A stretch of 64,000 nt of DNA from Zoroaster sp. YZ-2022 (lineage: Eukaryota > Echinodermata > Asteroidea > Forcipulatida > Zoroasteridae). Shown piece after piece: positions 20,761-33,800 of the stretch. The stretch covers positions 1,595,402 to 1,659,401 of the forward strand of contig CM055828.1 in the NCBI GenBank assembly GCA_029582265.1, read 5' to 3'. Position numbers and translations under genes: made by a program. The notes under the pieces were generated by a model. It was given only the letters and a program-made list of their open reading frames with translations. It had not been told where the DNA came from and ran no database searches. Each line of letters opens with the position of its first letter. Position 1 is the stretch's first letter.

Positions 20761-21899
20761 AATTATGACTTATGGATTATACCTCTTAAGATCTACGTTT
20801 TAATAGCGCAATAAACTTAATATCAAGTCAATGAGATGTTTGTCCGATCAAAAGTTATAGCCTGTAATTCAATTGCAAACTCATCCCAATCTGAAATACC
20901 CAACACAAAATAGATGCGCATTTGTATTTCGTTAAAACCACCCGTATATTTCAACGATTTTTGTGTTTACGTGGACTGTTCTTCACAACACGCAAATTTC
21001 CTTTGTGTGTTGTATTGCACTAGCTCTATAGTATCCGTATGTTGTTTCCAGCCTACCAGCATTTCAAATTTCAGCCATCGTGTTTATCGTGTTTTTGCAG
21101 GCGTGACTTCATCATAAAATAAATGATGAGCAGTCACGGATTGGTTGGTTCAAACGAAAACCTCACCTCAGATTATAATCATGATAGTTTATATTATTTC
21201 ATTTACCCCGCCCAATCACAACCCCACATTCAGTACCATTCCCACTGCATCTACCCATGATTAATCTGTAACAATACTGACCAAAATAATCACCAGTTTT
21301 GTAATTTATTTCTTTATTCCTTTGGACTAAAGGGGTCGTAATACTGCAGTCAGACATTTTCTGAAATTATAACGTGTAGACAATGATATAGCCATAACCT
21401 GTGCTATAATACCCGCAGTGTTTCCCGATCAAATTGATCAAATTTGTTGCATTTCAGATTGAAAGCTATTCACAGTTATAGTAAACAGGTGATAACTGTG
21501 AGGATCATAATAATCAAAAGTCAATATTGTTCAATGTTTCATCTCAATGGTCCGCAGCACGCTTCTGAGATAATTGGAAAAAGTTACTAAAATAAATTAT
21601 TATTATTTTTGTTTAACTCTGGTCAAAGTGACGGACGTATTCTTTTCTCATTCATAGCACGCACCTTTTTGGAATGTCGCTGGGGTGTGAGATTTAGAAT
21701 TTTAAACATATTTATTCTAGTATTTACTCTTAAAAACATTCTGACTGCTAAAACGTTTTCACGACTGCAGACAAAGGGTGATTGTTACCTGTATCGCAAT
21801 ACCGTAATTCGTAAAGATAAACTGTTGAGGGTACGTGTATAAACCGTGTCACAAGAGGGCGCTCTCTTTTTTGTCTGACGAACATGTTCGGAATTCAAA
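20761..21899. promoter_or_regulatory. Head-to-head spacer between the Hox gene and TMEM237
   Basis: The two start codons face outward with 1139 bp between them, so both promoters must lie here or in upstream non-coding exons. The TMEM237 start sits in AAAATGGCGAC, a YY1-like context. An upstream ATG at 21883 is out of frame with TMEM237 and would hit a stop in exon 2. No TATA box or clear RFX X-box was found. Confidence 0.5.
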
Positions 21900-24800
21900 A
21901 TGGCGACAACCGTGGTAAGAATTGTGTTCTATATGTGATTTTTGGTGAGTATGTCATAACTTTGGGCAGTCTGTCGTTTGTGTGATGGTAACATTTCTCT
22001 CTTTCAGTCACAACAGTTATGTTCTTCTATATCACGAATCAATCATTTTGGCATGGTCTAGGCAAATGTATGTGTGAAATTTAATATTTTTTAATTAAAA
22101 AAATTATAAATTGCATGATTAGGCCATGGAGCCATGATTAGGCTATTTAAGTACTTTAGGCCTGTAAAGTGTAGTGCATAGAGCAAGGACGTATGTAACT
22201 GTAAGTTGTAACATTAATATTCAATTTCAAAGGGATTGTGACAATAAATATTGATCGTATTCTTACGTTACTGAGTTATTGTCAATGTTTACACTTGAGT
22301 TATATGGATGTAGGAATGCATCTTCTAATCTATGCCATGGACCATGTCATCGTATTCGTAGAGTAGACCCTAATATTTTTGTTATCTTCAACTCTTCATC
22401 CTGTCATTACATGATCAACTGAAAGTAAACAAAAGAGCTAACAGATGATTACCACAGCTGCTGTGTATCCCATTCTCTGCACAAACATTAACAATTGGTT
22501 CAAATAATATGTATGTGTGATTAATTAGGTCTTTATAAAAACTTGTTTTTATATAATAATTTTATTAGGATGCCTCTGTAAAGAGAAGGAGTTTACCGCC
22601 TCTCCGTGGTGCAAGTGATACAGGTAAGTAAACTATATATGGATTATTGGATAACAAACAGAAGCATGAAGTACACAAGGGGTGGCAACTCTAGTCTTAC
22701 ATAGAAGATGTAGCAAGGAGTAAGGACCACATAGAACATGGCTCAAGATTTACACTGTTGCGTCATATTGTTAGCATTTGGACACAGATATTTGATGCAA
22801 CATATACTTTTTCTACTGTTTTGTTCTTGAATAGGCCCTATTCAATATCTGTATCAATGTTTATATTACATTTTTATTAAGTTTTACTTTTATATTTGTA
22901 ATAAGATTTATCAACAGACAAAGGTCAACGACCAAAGAAGAAGAAGAAGAAACCAATAGAAGGTAAATAACACTGAAGGGGTCGTTGTCACCTTGGGTAC
23001 TCCCTAATGGTACCTATAGATTAATGAAATGGTACCTAGGCAATCTCAATCTTATACATACATTAGTAATGCAGAAGGGGTTGTTGTCACCTAGGGTACT
23101 CCCCAATGGTACCCAGGCAATCATAAAAGTACACAAACCTGCATAGGACTGGGTACCATTGGGGAGTACCAGCGACAATGACCCCCTTCTGCATAAATAA
23201 CTCAAACTGAATTAGGCCCCCCCAAAAAAGTCCCCGGTTTCTGATCATCTGTCAGCTTCAAAATCGGTGCAGTGATTTTTTGTTTTATTTTTTTTTCTGA
23301 CAGGGAAATACATGATACATGTATATGCAGGGATCAAATTTCCCCCCAAAAAGTATGGTGGTTAAGAGAGGCCTCACAAATCTGGCAAATGTTGATACCC
23401 CTATGTGAAAAAGTCGTTTAAAACACAGAATGGCAGAATTCTAATTGATCCACCCATTTTGGCTGCAATTGGGCATTGTTTCATAGCAAAAAAATGCTGA
23501 TGCGCAGCTCTGAGGCGACGTGCGCGGGTCTGAGGCGACGTGCGCGGCTCTGAGGCGACGTGCGCGGGTCTGAAGCGACGTGCGCGGGTCTGAAGCGACG
23601 TGCGCGGGTCTGAAGCGACGTGCGCGGGTCTGAAGCGACGTGCGCGGGTCTGAAGCGACGGCGTCGCGGTCTGAGGCGACGCAGCGGTCTGAAGCGGACG
23701 TCGGGTCTGAAGCGACGTCGCTGGTCTGAAGCGACGTCGCGGGTCTGAAGCGGCGGCGCGGGTCTGAAGCGACGTCTTGGCGGGTCTGAAGCGACGGCGT
23801 CTGGTCTGAAGCGACGCGCGGGTCTGAAGCGACGTGCGCGGGTCTGAAGCGACGTGCGGGTCTGAAGCGACGTGCGCGGGTCTGAGGCGACGTGCGCGGG
23901 TCTGAAGCGACGTGTGCGGGTCTGAGGTGACGTGCGTGGGTCTGAAGCGACGTGTGCGGGTCTGAGGCGACGTGCGTGGAGACCAGAAACCAGATACTTT
24001 TTTGGCCTTACATTGTACACTGTACACTGTACACTGTACACTGTACACTGTACACTGTACACTGTACACTGTACACTGTACACTGTACACTGTACACTGT
24101 ACACTGTACACTGTACACTGTACACTGTACACTGTACACTGTAGTTCAGTCTTGAATTCTGCCATGTATTACCTATATATGTTTGATGGGACTTGATAAT
24201 AAACCCTCATGATCATCGCCCTGCACCATTTTTATCTAGTTTCCTGACTTCAAAATAATAAGCAATCACTATGAAACAAATCACAAAATTTAAAAGGTAT
24301 CAGTCTGTTTTGGAAAGGAGTTTGATTCCCATGTGTATTATAAAACCAAGATGTCCGTTCAATGTTTATTGTCTATTGACGATTATCTCCAAATACTTTT
24401 AAGGCTCATGCTTACATAACAGTAAACTTGACCGGGAGGCTGTTTTTTTTGGTCAAAAAATGTTGCTTTGTAAAAATGTTTCCCAGTAGGTGAAATTAAT
24501 TAATGACAGGAATCTTAGATTTTCCATATTTTAGAGATTTCAACAAATGATTTAAACATTTTTTTTAAAGAGTTTATTTGTTTAATCCTACCTTGCAGAT
24601 GTCAGTGATTCACAGCAATAAGAGTTTATTTGATTAATCCTACCTTGCAGATGTCAGTGATTCACAGCAATAAGAGTTTATTTGATTAATCCTACCTTGC
24701 AGATGTCAGTGATTCACAGCAATAAGAGTTTATTTGATTAGTCCTACCTTGCAGATGTCAGTGATTCACAGCAATAAGAGTTTATTTGATTAATCCTACC

Positions 24801-27800
24801 TTGCAGATGTCAGTGATTCACAGCAATAAGAGTTTATTTGATTAATCCTACCTTGCAGATGTCAGTGATTCACAGCAATAAGAGTTTATTTGATTAATCC
24901 TACCTTGCAGATGTCAGTGATTCACAGCAATAAGAGTTTATTTGATTAGTCCTACCTTGCAGATGTCAGTGATTCACAGCAATAAGAGTTTATTTGATTA
25001 ATCCTACCTTGCAGATGTCAGTGATTCACAGCAATAAGAGTTTATTTGTTTAATCCTACCTTGCAGATGTCAGTGATTCACAGCAATAAGAGTTTATTTG
25101 ATTAATCCTACCTTGCAGATGTCAGTGATTCACAGCAATAAGAGTTTTTTTATTTTTTTTAATTTTTTTTATGCAATTCGCCCCACACAAGGCCAATGGC
25201 CACTCCAAGGTGGGGGCTACTCATAATAATAATAATAATAATAATAAAGATTTATAGCGCGCACATATCCACCCTGCTGGGCGCTCAAGGCGCGGAAACA
25301 AAGATAAAAACATGAATACAAACAATATACAATGATAACATAGGGAAAAATTATGTACTGAGATACACGTACCTACAATGGAATTACAAATATACATCAT
25401 CTTTGAAGAATTGTGACATAAGATGAGTTTTAAGCATCGACTTAAATCTAGTTATACTATGACAAGATTTGAGTTTAGTTGGAAGATGATTCCAGAGTCT
25501 CGGAGCCGCGACAGAAAAAGACCTATCACCCCAGTTCCGTTTTGATGTTGGTTCCTTTAGGAGTGACATGTTGCTGGAGCGCAAATTGCGTGATGGAGTG
25601 TAGACTTTAAGCAGTTCAGAAATATAAATTGGAGCAATGTTATTAAAAGATTTGTGAACAATTAGCATAAGTTTAAAAACAATTCTCTGTGAAACAGGAA
25701 GCCAGTGCAGTTCTTTCAAGATTGGCGTGATATGGCATGACTTTTTGGACAAAGTCACAACACGAGCTGCTGTGTTTTGTATGTTCTGAAGACGAGATAT
25801 TTGATTCTGCGGAGACCGTAGAGTAGAGCATTCCGTTATCGAGACGTGATGTGACAAACGCATGAATAATTTGTTCAGTAGCACTTTTATTCAAGTATTT
25901 CCTTATTCGGCTGATATTTCTGATATGAAATGATGATATGCGAACAATGTTGGAGATATGAGGTTTTAAAGTCATTGTCGAGTCAAATATAACACCCAAA
26001 TTACGTGCTTGTGATGAGGGGTTATCTGCGAGTCACCAATTGCAATAGATGGAAGAGAAACTTTAGACAATTGCTGACGTGATCCAAATAGAACAAATTC
26101 TGTTTTTCGTCGTTCAATTTCAGGAAGTTTTGTCGCATCCAACTTCGAATCTCTTGAATACATTTCTCCAGTGTTGTAATGCAGGAATCGGCAGGTTCTT
26201 GAGAAGATTTAAAAGTAATGTAGAGCTGCGTGTCATCAGCGTGAACATGGTAATTTAAATTATACTTCAAAATGATATCACGAACTGGAAACGTATAAAC
26301 AGTAAACCACTGTGGGCGAGCACGGAGCCTTGGGGTACAGAATAGTCAAGAATAACAGGCTCGGAGGTGGCATTACCAATACAAACATGCTGAGGCCTAT
26401 TTAAAAGGTAGGACTTACACCAATCCAGGGCTGTGTCATGTATTCCAAGATGATATTGCAGGCGGGAGAGAAGGATTTTGTGATCGACCGTGTCAAAAGC
26501 GGCGCTTAAGTCTAACAAAACTAATGCAGTGATTTTTCCATCATCCATGGCAGATAAAATGTCATTGTTGACGCGGAGAAGAGCAGTTTCCGTTCCATGA
26601 AATGGTTTATAGGCTGACTGAAATGTATCCGACAGGTTATTCACACGAACATGGTCAGAGATCCGTGATGAAACAACTCGCTCGATTGTTTTTCCAAGGT
26701 ACTTTAAATTCGCTACCGGTCGGTAATTTTTGAAAACTTCCTTGTCCAAATTGGGTTTCTTCAGGAGTGGTTTAACATGAGCAATCTTCTGGCTATCAGG
26801 GAAACAACCCGGAAGAAAGAGATCTGTTTACAATAATTGTGATATACTTAGCAAACACATCAATATTTTGTTTTATTAGCGAAGTTGGCACTGGATCAAG
26901 TTCACACGATTTTGATGGCGATTTCATGATGAGTTTCTTGATCTCCGTAACACTAGTAGGCTCAAACATAGACAGTCTACATTGTGGATCCTTGCGTGAT
27001 GGTGTTTGTGATAGAATGACAGGTACTGGGGGAAAATAACGACGGATATTCTCAATTTTTGTGACAAAAGTTTGAAAATTCATTAGCGAGGTCCTGATTG
27101 GAGTGTGTAGATGGAAGCACTGGAGCTTTGGGTTTATGAAGCAGCTTTTCAACAATGTTAAAGAGTTTTTTCTGATCGCCAGAGTTCTCTTCCACAAGAG
27201 ATGAGTAGTGAGTTATTTTGGCCTGGTTAATCATGTTCTTCACAATATCTCGTTGGTTACAGTATTCTTGCCGATGTACTCCAAGTTTCCCATTGTCACG
27301 CCATTTTCGTTCAAGTTGACGACGGATTTTCCTTGCAGCACCGAATATCATCATTGAACCAGGGGATTCAGATTGTAGTTTTACAGTTCTAGTTTTTTTG
27401 CGAGCATGATCGCCCAAGATGTTACGGACAGTAGATTCAAATAGATTGACACAAGAATCCAGCTCACCATCTTCAAGGTTTACATTTTCCAGTTGAGATT
27501 CAAGATCATGACATAAATCTCTAATATTTACATTTTCCAGTGGCGAGTAGTTACAGAAATGGTAGGCATGGGAGGTTTTAAGGTTCATATCTGCCATGAT
27601 TGCATAATGATCAGATAAGCCGGGATGGATAGTTATATTCGAGATAAGAGGTGAAGTATTTTCACGCGTTATCATGAGGTCAAGACAGTGACCATATCGA
27701 TGAGTGGGTGCTGTGATATGCTGGATAAGTCCATGAGCAGAGAGCAGATCTTTAAACTGATTCGCATAATTGTTTGAAGAGATGTCCATATGAATGTTAA

Positions 27801-30800
27801 AATCGCCGGTTAAAATAATGTCAGATGGGTGCAAGAGATAATCCACAATTAATTTCTCAAATTCCTGCAGAAAACTGGAGAAGTTTACATGTTTACCATC
27901 AACATCCCTTTCTGGTCGATAAATATTAACAAGGCGAACAGATCTAGAGTTGCACGTTACCTCAGCATGCAGAGATTCAAATGTTATAGGTAGTCAATGT
28001 TAACACTTTTCATACTGACAGATAAACTGGACCTAAAGAGAAGTGCAACCCCTCCACCGGTCTTTTTTGGTCTGGGGATATGATGGAGAGAGTAGCCAGC
28101 AGGAGTACACTCACGGGGTATTAAGTCATCATCGGGTTTAAACCATGTCTCGGTTATGGCAACAAGATCCAAATTGTTTTGAAGTACAAAGTCAACAAAT
28201 TCATCCGATTTGTTACATATGGATTGAGTGTTTAGTACACAGAGCTGAAGTTTAGACTCATCATGAACATTTGGAGTTGAAGTTATGCCAATGTCGCTTG
28301 TTGATGTGGTTAAGTTCACTGCTGGGGGTTGATAAGGCAGGAGTGCTAGTTGTGTAAGGCTGTCCATTCTACGGCGACCAGCTTTTTTACCTCTATGTGT
28401 GCGGCGGTATGTTTTGGGTTGATTAGCAAGTATCCCAAGAGAGTTCAATTGACTCAATGCTGAATAAGATAAAGCTGCATCGGTACATGGAGCGTTGTGA
28501 AGATTGAGTAGTTCATTGCGGCTATAGGAAATTTTATGGAGCTGAGTGGCGTTTTTGGGTGTGTTGATCAGTGTTTCAGGTCCAGGGTTTGGGTTTATGT
28601 CACCAGAAATTAAGAGTTCCAGGTGAAAGGTACCGGTGGCAGATGAATTATCATAGTATGATATAGGACGTCTCAAGAATTTAAGATGGCGGATCTTGGG
28701 TGAACAATCTGTAGATTGCATCTTGTAGCCATCTTCTGATGAGTCATTGAGACACAATGGTCTGGATAGCAGGAGTAGAATAAACAGGATGTAGACCTCC
28801 ATTGTCTGATCACAAAGTTGTTGATCCAAACAAAAGGCTTGTGGTCAAGCTACAGGTTATAATCTCTAGCTACAGGTTATAATCTAAATCAGAGTTGACT
28901 GCACAAATAAAATGAAGATCCAAAATGTATATACACTCAACAGTAAAAACTTTCTGGAGAGACAGACAAAAAAACAACAGTTTTTCACTTATTATAAGAA
29001 AACAAATGTACAAATACTCACATAAAACGTCCAGTAGATTCCAGATGTAATAAGAAATCCACTAGTATAAAAATGAAGACAAACTTGTAGCTACAAAACA
29101 CTTACTTAGCACAAAAACTGGAGAGCTGTTATGAGTGGCTGCTTGCTAGGCGCTCAACTTACGTGTCATTAAGTTGTTACAACGACTCCACACTGAAGAA
29201 ACCAGCCCCTCGCACCGAAACAAGACAAGTTAATAACCAGCCTCTTCACGGTGCGAATAGGACTGGGAGGGGTAACTAGTCCAGAACAAGGCAGTTGTTA
29301 AACTGTCTCTGCCCCTATAAGCAATTATGGTTAAGTGTCTTGCTCAAGGACACAAGTGTCACGGCCGGGATTCGAACCCACATTCTGCTGCTAACACCAG
29401 AACTTGAGTCCGGTAAGCTCGGCCACGACACTCCACTTATTTGATTAATCCTACCTTGCAGATGTCAGTGATTCACAGCAATAAGAGTTTATTTGACTAA
29501 TCCTACCTTGCAGATGTCAGTGATTCACAGCAATAAGGGTTTATTTGATTAATCCTACCTTGCAGATGTCAGTGATTCACAGCAATAAGAGTTTATTTGA
29601 TTAATCCTACCTTGCAGATGTCAGTGATTCACAGCAATAAGAGTTTATTTGATTAATCCTACCTTGCAGATGTCAGTGATTCACAGCAATAAGAGTTTAT
29701 TTGATTAATCCTACCTTGCAGATGTCAGTGATTCACAGCAATAAGAGTTTATTTGATTAATCCTACCTTGCAGATGTCAGTGATTCACAGCAATAAGAGT
29801 TTATTTGATTAATCCTACCTTGCAGATGTCAGTGATTCACAGCAATAAGAGTTTATTTGATTAATCCTACCTTGCAGATGTCAGTGATTCACAGCAATAA
29901 GAGTTTATTTGATTAATCCTACCTTGCAGATGTCAGTGATTCACAGCAATAAGAGTTTATTTGACTAATCCTACCTTGCAGATGTCAGTGATTCACAGCA
30001 ATAAGAGTTTATTTGATTAATCCTACCTTGCAGATGTCAGTGATTCACAGCAATAAGAGTTTATTTGATTAATCCTACCTTGCAGATGTCAGTGATTCAC
30101 AGCAATAAGAGTTTATTTGATTAATCCTACCTTGCAGATGTCAGTGATTCACAGCAATAAGAGTTTATTTGATTAATCCTACCTTGCAGATGTCAGTGAT
30201 TCACAGCAATAAGAGTTTATTTGATTAATCCTACCTTGCAGATGTCAGTGATTCACAGCAATAAGAGTTTATTTGATTAATCCTACCTTGCAGATGTCAG
30301 TGATTCACAGCAATAAGAGTTTATTTGATTAATCCTATCTTGCAGATGTCAGTGATTCACAGCAATAAGAGTTTATTTGATTAATCCTACCTTGCAGATG
30401 TCAGTGATTCACAGCAATCAGCGGCCAGCAAACCTCCCCCTTCAACATCAGAGGTCAAAGTTGAATCCCCAGCTATGGGAAGTAGAGAGAATCTTGTCCA
30501 GAATGGAACAAGTGCATCCAAAAAACCCAGAAGGAAGAAGAAAATGACACATGGATACGACTTTGAGAGTGGAGCTGATGGTAAGTACATTTGTATTGGT
30601 ATATGACAGCTTTCATGTCACATTTTAAGAACGGGCTAGGCATGTTGTCGTATCCTGGTATAGTAACCCTTACTTTATAATTGTATGGCTGCATGCTCTC
30701 ATTGGGTATTGATCACAAATGTTCCAGGTCATTGATTAGCAAAGTTGTATATAAAGAGGAGCACGTGTAAATCAAGTTGTTGAAGTCAATTCCGAGTTAC

Positions 30801-33800
30801 TCTGTGTGCTGATTTTCTATGTGTTGTACCAATACTTTAACATTTGCCGACGAGGATTAAAGAACTAAAATTGCGACATGGTGTCTGCCAGAGGGTACTT
30901 CAGTACCCTCCATTTCTACAAGAGCCCAGTGAGCCACCATTGCTGTGTTGGTTTACCTGTTTAAAACTTACTTAATAGCTATAGGAGGCGACAATGAATT
31001 TAGTGAAACACGCAAAAGTTAATGTGTGCAAGATGTCAGCCACCATTGTAGCAAATAATTATGTAGGATACATCAAAGAAGTAGATTACTACCGGAATGG
31101 AGGCAGCAACAAACATGATAAATAGGTCAAATATGGGATCGTACCGTGGAATTTAGTACCTTCTGTGTAGACTGAACCTTTCTTTTAATAGTTTTAATAA
31201 CCTAATAATATCATTAATATCATTGATGTCTTAATCTTAGATGCAATAGATGGAAATATGTCGGCCAGTACACCAGCCATCAACCACCTCAAGACATCCC
31301 CAGGCTCATCAAGAAGGAAAAAAGGTACTAGCAAAATGAATCCTTGATTCTTACTTTCTGTAATCAATCAATATGTGTTAAAGAGGCAATTTCATTTTTT
31401 TTCAACTCTCTTAAATTTATGGAGCCAGCTCCATGGTGGTTTATATGGGACTTTAAGTCAACTTGTGTCACTAAAGAAATGCATTTATAAGAATTCTTGG
31501 GGTTTCTTAGTAATGCATCGTTTCTATGTAGTGTGATCTTATAATCATTCCTGGTGTGTTTTTTTCTTCCAGATAGCAGGCAGTCCAGACTCCCACGGTC
31601 TGTCAGCGATGAGGTGTTGAGAGACAATGGTACGCCAGGATCCACTACTAAGAAGAAGACACGTAGGCCTCAGTCTAAACACTATGCAGGTATGTAGAGA
31701 GTTCAAGAAATTGTCCAGTCAGACTGCATTAAAAAACACAGATGACTGATACTTGCAAATTCTTATATTCTTAAAGTCATATCCTTCAGTTGTCTGCACA
31801 ATTGATGAAATGTTTCTACGGACATGCATATAATTACTGATTATTTCTTTGATCATTATTTGTTATGCAAAGGACAAACTTCAATTGTTGACATTCTATT
31901 GCTAGAGATGCTTTTAATCTTTCTTAAAAATTTTTTGGCAAATTAAAATAATTTCTCTTTCGATCTCTTTTTATATCAGATGACAGTGGTGATGATGAAG
32001 ATGATATTGGAGCATCTAAATCTCATGGACGACCCCCACCTCCCAACAAAATCAAGAAAAAGAGAAAGACAAAGTAAGTTATTTCATAAATAACAGCAAA
32101 AATACTTGTGTTTTCCAAGCTTATAAATGCGAAAAATAGGAAATAATTATTTTTTTAACATGAAAAAACATATTTTTCAGTGCTAATTAAAAGTAATTTG
32201 TTTGTTTTCGTTGTATTCTAGGCCTCCAACCCCAATGGATGAAAACTACCATGCTGATGGAGAAGGTAAATACTAAATGCTTGAGCTGTGAAAAAGCCAC
32301 GGTACATCATCAATAAATATATCCATAACTAAAATTACCAAATTATTATCTGAAAGCTTGGTATATAATTTTGATATCAAACAATTTGATTAAATCAGTA
32401 TTTTCAAAACAAAGTTATTCATGATTATGTTGACTTTGTCTTTGAATTTCCAGCCATGTCATTGGACTTTATGATAGCTGCTGAAGACATCATCGCTCCT
32501 GATAAACAAACAGAAGATCAACAACAACAACCCTCGCACACAACAATACTACCAAGCCAACCAGTAGCTAGATTATTCATGCAGAGAAAAAGTAAGCAGT
32601 TACTTGAAATTAATGTTAGATTTTGGCTTGATATCATACCTCATCACCCATTAATTAAGCATGCCAATATGCACTCTCATGAGATCTCAGGGGTTTCTTT
32701 TGTGGAGTAATTAGTTTTTGAGTATTTTATTTTTGAATCATAATTTACCTTTAAGGGCCAATATCATCACGATCAATACGGTATGGAATTGGAATGCTTG
32801 ATTTAGATCAAGTCGATGACTGAAAATAATACCCACATGATAAGTGATGATCCAGTAATTTTTAGTCACTGTGTTCATTTCGAACTTGGACACCGATTCC
32901 ATGCCCTGTTGAAAGTCTGCTTTGATCGTGATGATATTGTCCTTTTAAGCTACCAATCTCACCCATCGCAGCAAAAGCATTTGAATACAGCAAATAATGT
33001 CCATCCAGTCATGTACAATTGTACAATCAATGCTAAGACATCAACAAACTACTGCTCAAGGGAGTTTTCTGGGGATGTGGCTTAGCTGCCGATGGCAATC
33101 GGTAAATTCAGTCCTTATACTTTGTGTCTAACAGTTAATTCATCATTGTCTGTGTATGCATGGATGTCATTTTATATTACTCTTGGCCTTTATTAGCCTT
33201 CTCCTCATTTGACTTATTTTCTCTCTTTGTGTGCAGGTGGATTCAAGAGTGAAGATAGAGGGAGACTAGCCAGACAGAGGGAGCGAGAACTAAATAATCA
33301 ACAGCCTCAGACAGACACTCGGATAACAACTACACAAGTTGCTCTAGTAAGTAATTGTTAAGTCAAGCCAGTGATTTCTCAGGATTTTTTACAAATCTCC
33401 CTTTGCCTCAAAATTGTCTTGAAAGAAGAGAAGTAGCCACCAAGGAAAGAAAGAAGTAGCCGGCCTGTTTTGTGTCCAATTCTCTAGTTTCTTGTTTGTG
33501 GAGTCTGTAAATCCTTCAAAATTAAACATCTAGGAGGTTCAGGGGGCTTTGTCCTCTAGACCAAAGGGAGACCCAGGAGGTTCAGGGGGCTTTGTCCTCT
33601 AGACCAAAGGGAGACCCAGGAGGTTCAGGGGGCTTTGTCCTCTAGACCAAAGGGAGACCCAGGAGGTTCAGGGGGCTTTGTCCTCTAGACCAAAGGGAGA
33701 CCCAGGAGGTTCAGGGGGCTTTGTCCTCTAGACCAAAGGGAGACCCAGGAGGTTCAGGGGGCTTTGTCCTCTAGACCAAAGGGAGACCCAGGAGGTTCAG

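Larger units (their letters stand above)
25147..29437 (-). mobile_element. Decayed CR1/L2-like LINE inserted in the minisatellite
   Basis: Its 5' end is at the right. In order on the minus strand: a tRNA-like head (29437-29300), a 5' untranslated part, a start region near 28829 or 28802 with a hydrophobic leader (MEVYILFILLLLSRPLCL), a 2A-like GDINPNPGP at 28604-28578, an AP-type endonuclease (ITETWF; GDFNIH near 27800; SDHYAI near 27610), reverse transcriptase (NYRPVANL, LDLSAAFDTVDH, SVPQGSVL, HADDTQLY where YADD is usual), and a C-terminal WGDRSFSVAAPRLWN region ending near 25384. Then come a 3' part with a TTA run (25223-25247) and A-rich tail (poly-T on plus, 25147-25173). The single frame is broken into at least six pieces by frameshifts, so it is inactive. 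The flanking minisatellite unit is interrupted at its AGAGTTTATTTG segment. Confidence 0.88.

Noticed and set aside
21784..21800. RFX X-box upstream of TMEM237 (GTTACC followed by CGCAAT)
   Set aside because: The right half-site does not fit RGYAAC and the spacer is too long. The match is no better than chance.
23401..24165. 254-codon minus-strand frame rich in SDPRTSLQTR and TVYSVQC repeats
   Set aside because: It is the translation of the 20-bp and 7-bp tandem repeats, inside a non-coding transposon copy in an intron.
24567..30419. CRISPR-like array of regular repeats
   Set aside because: Units are head-to-tail copies without distinct spacers, in a spliced animal gene. It is a minisatellite.
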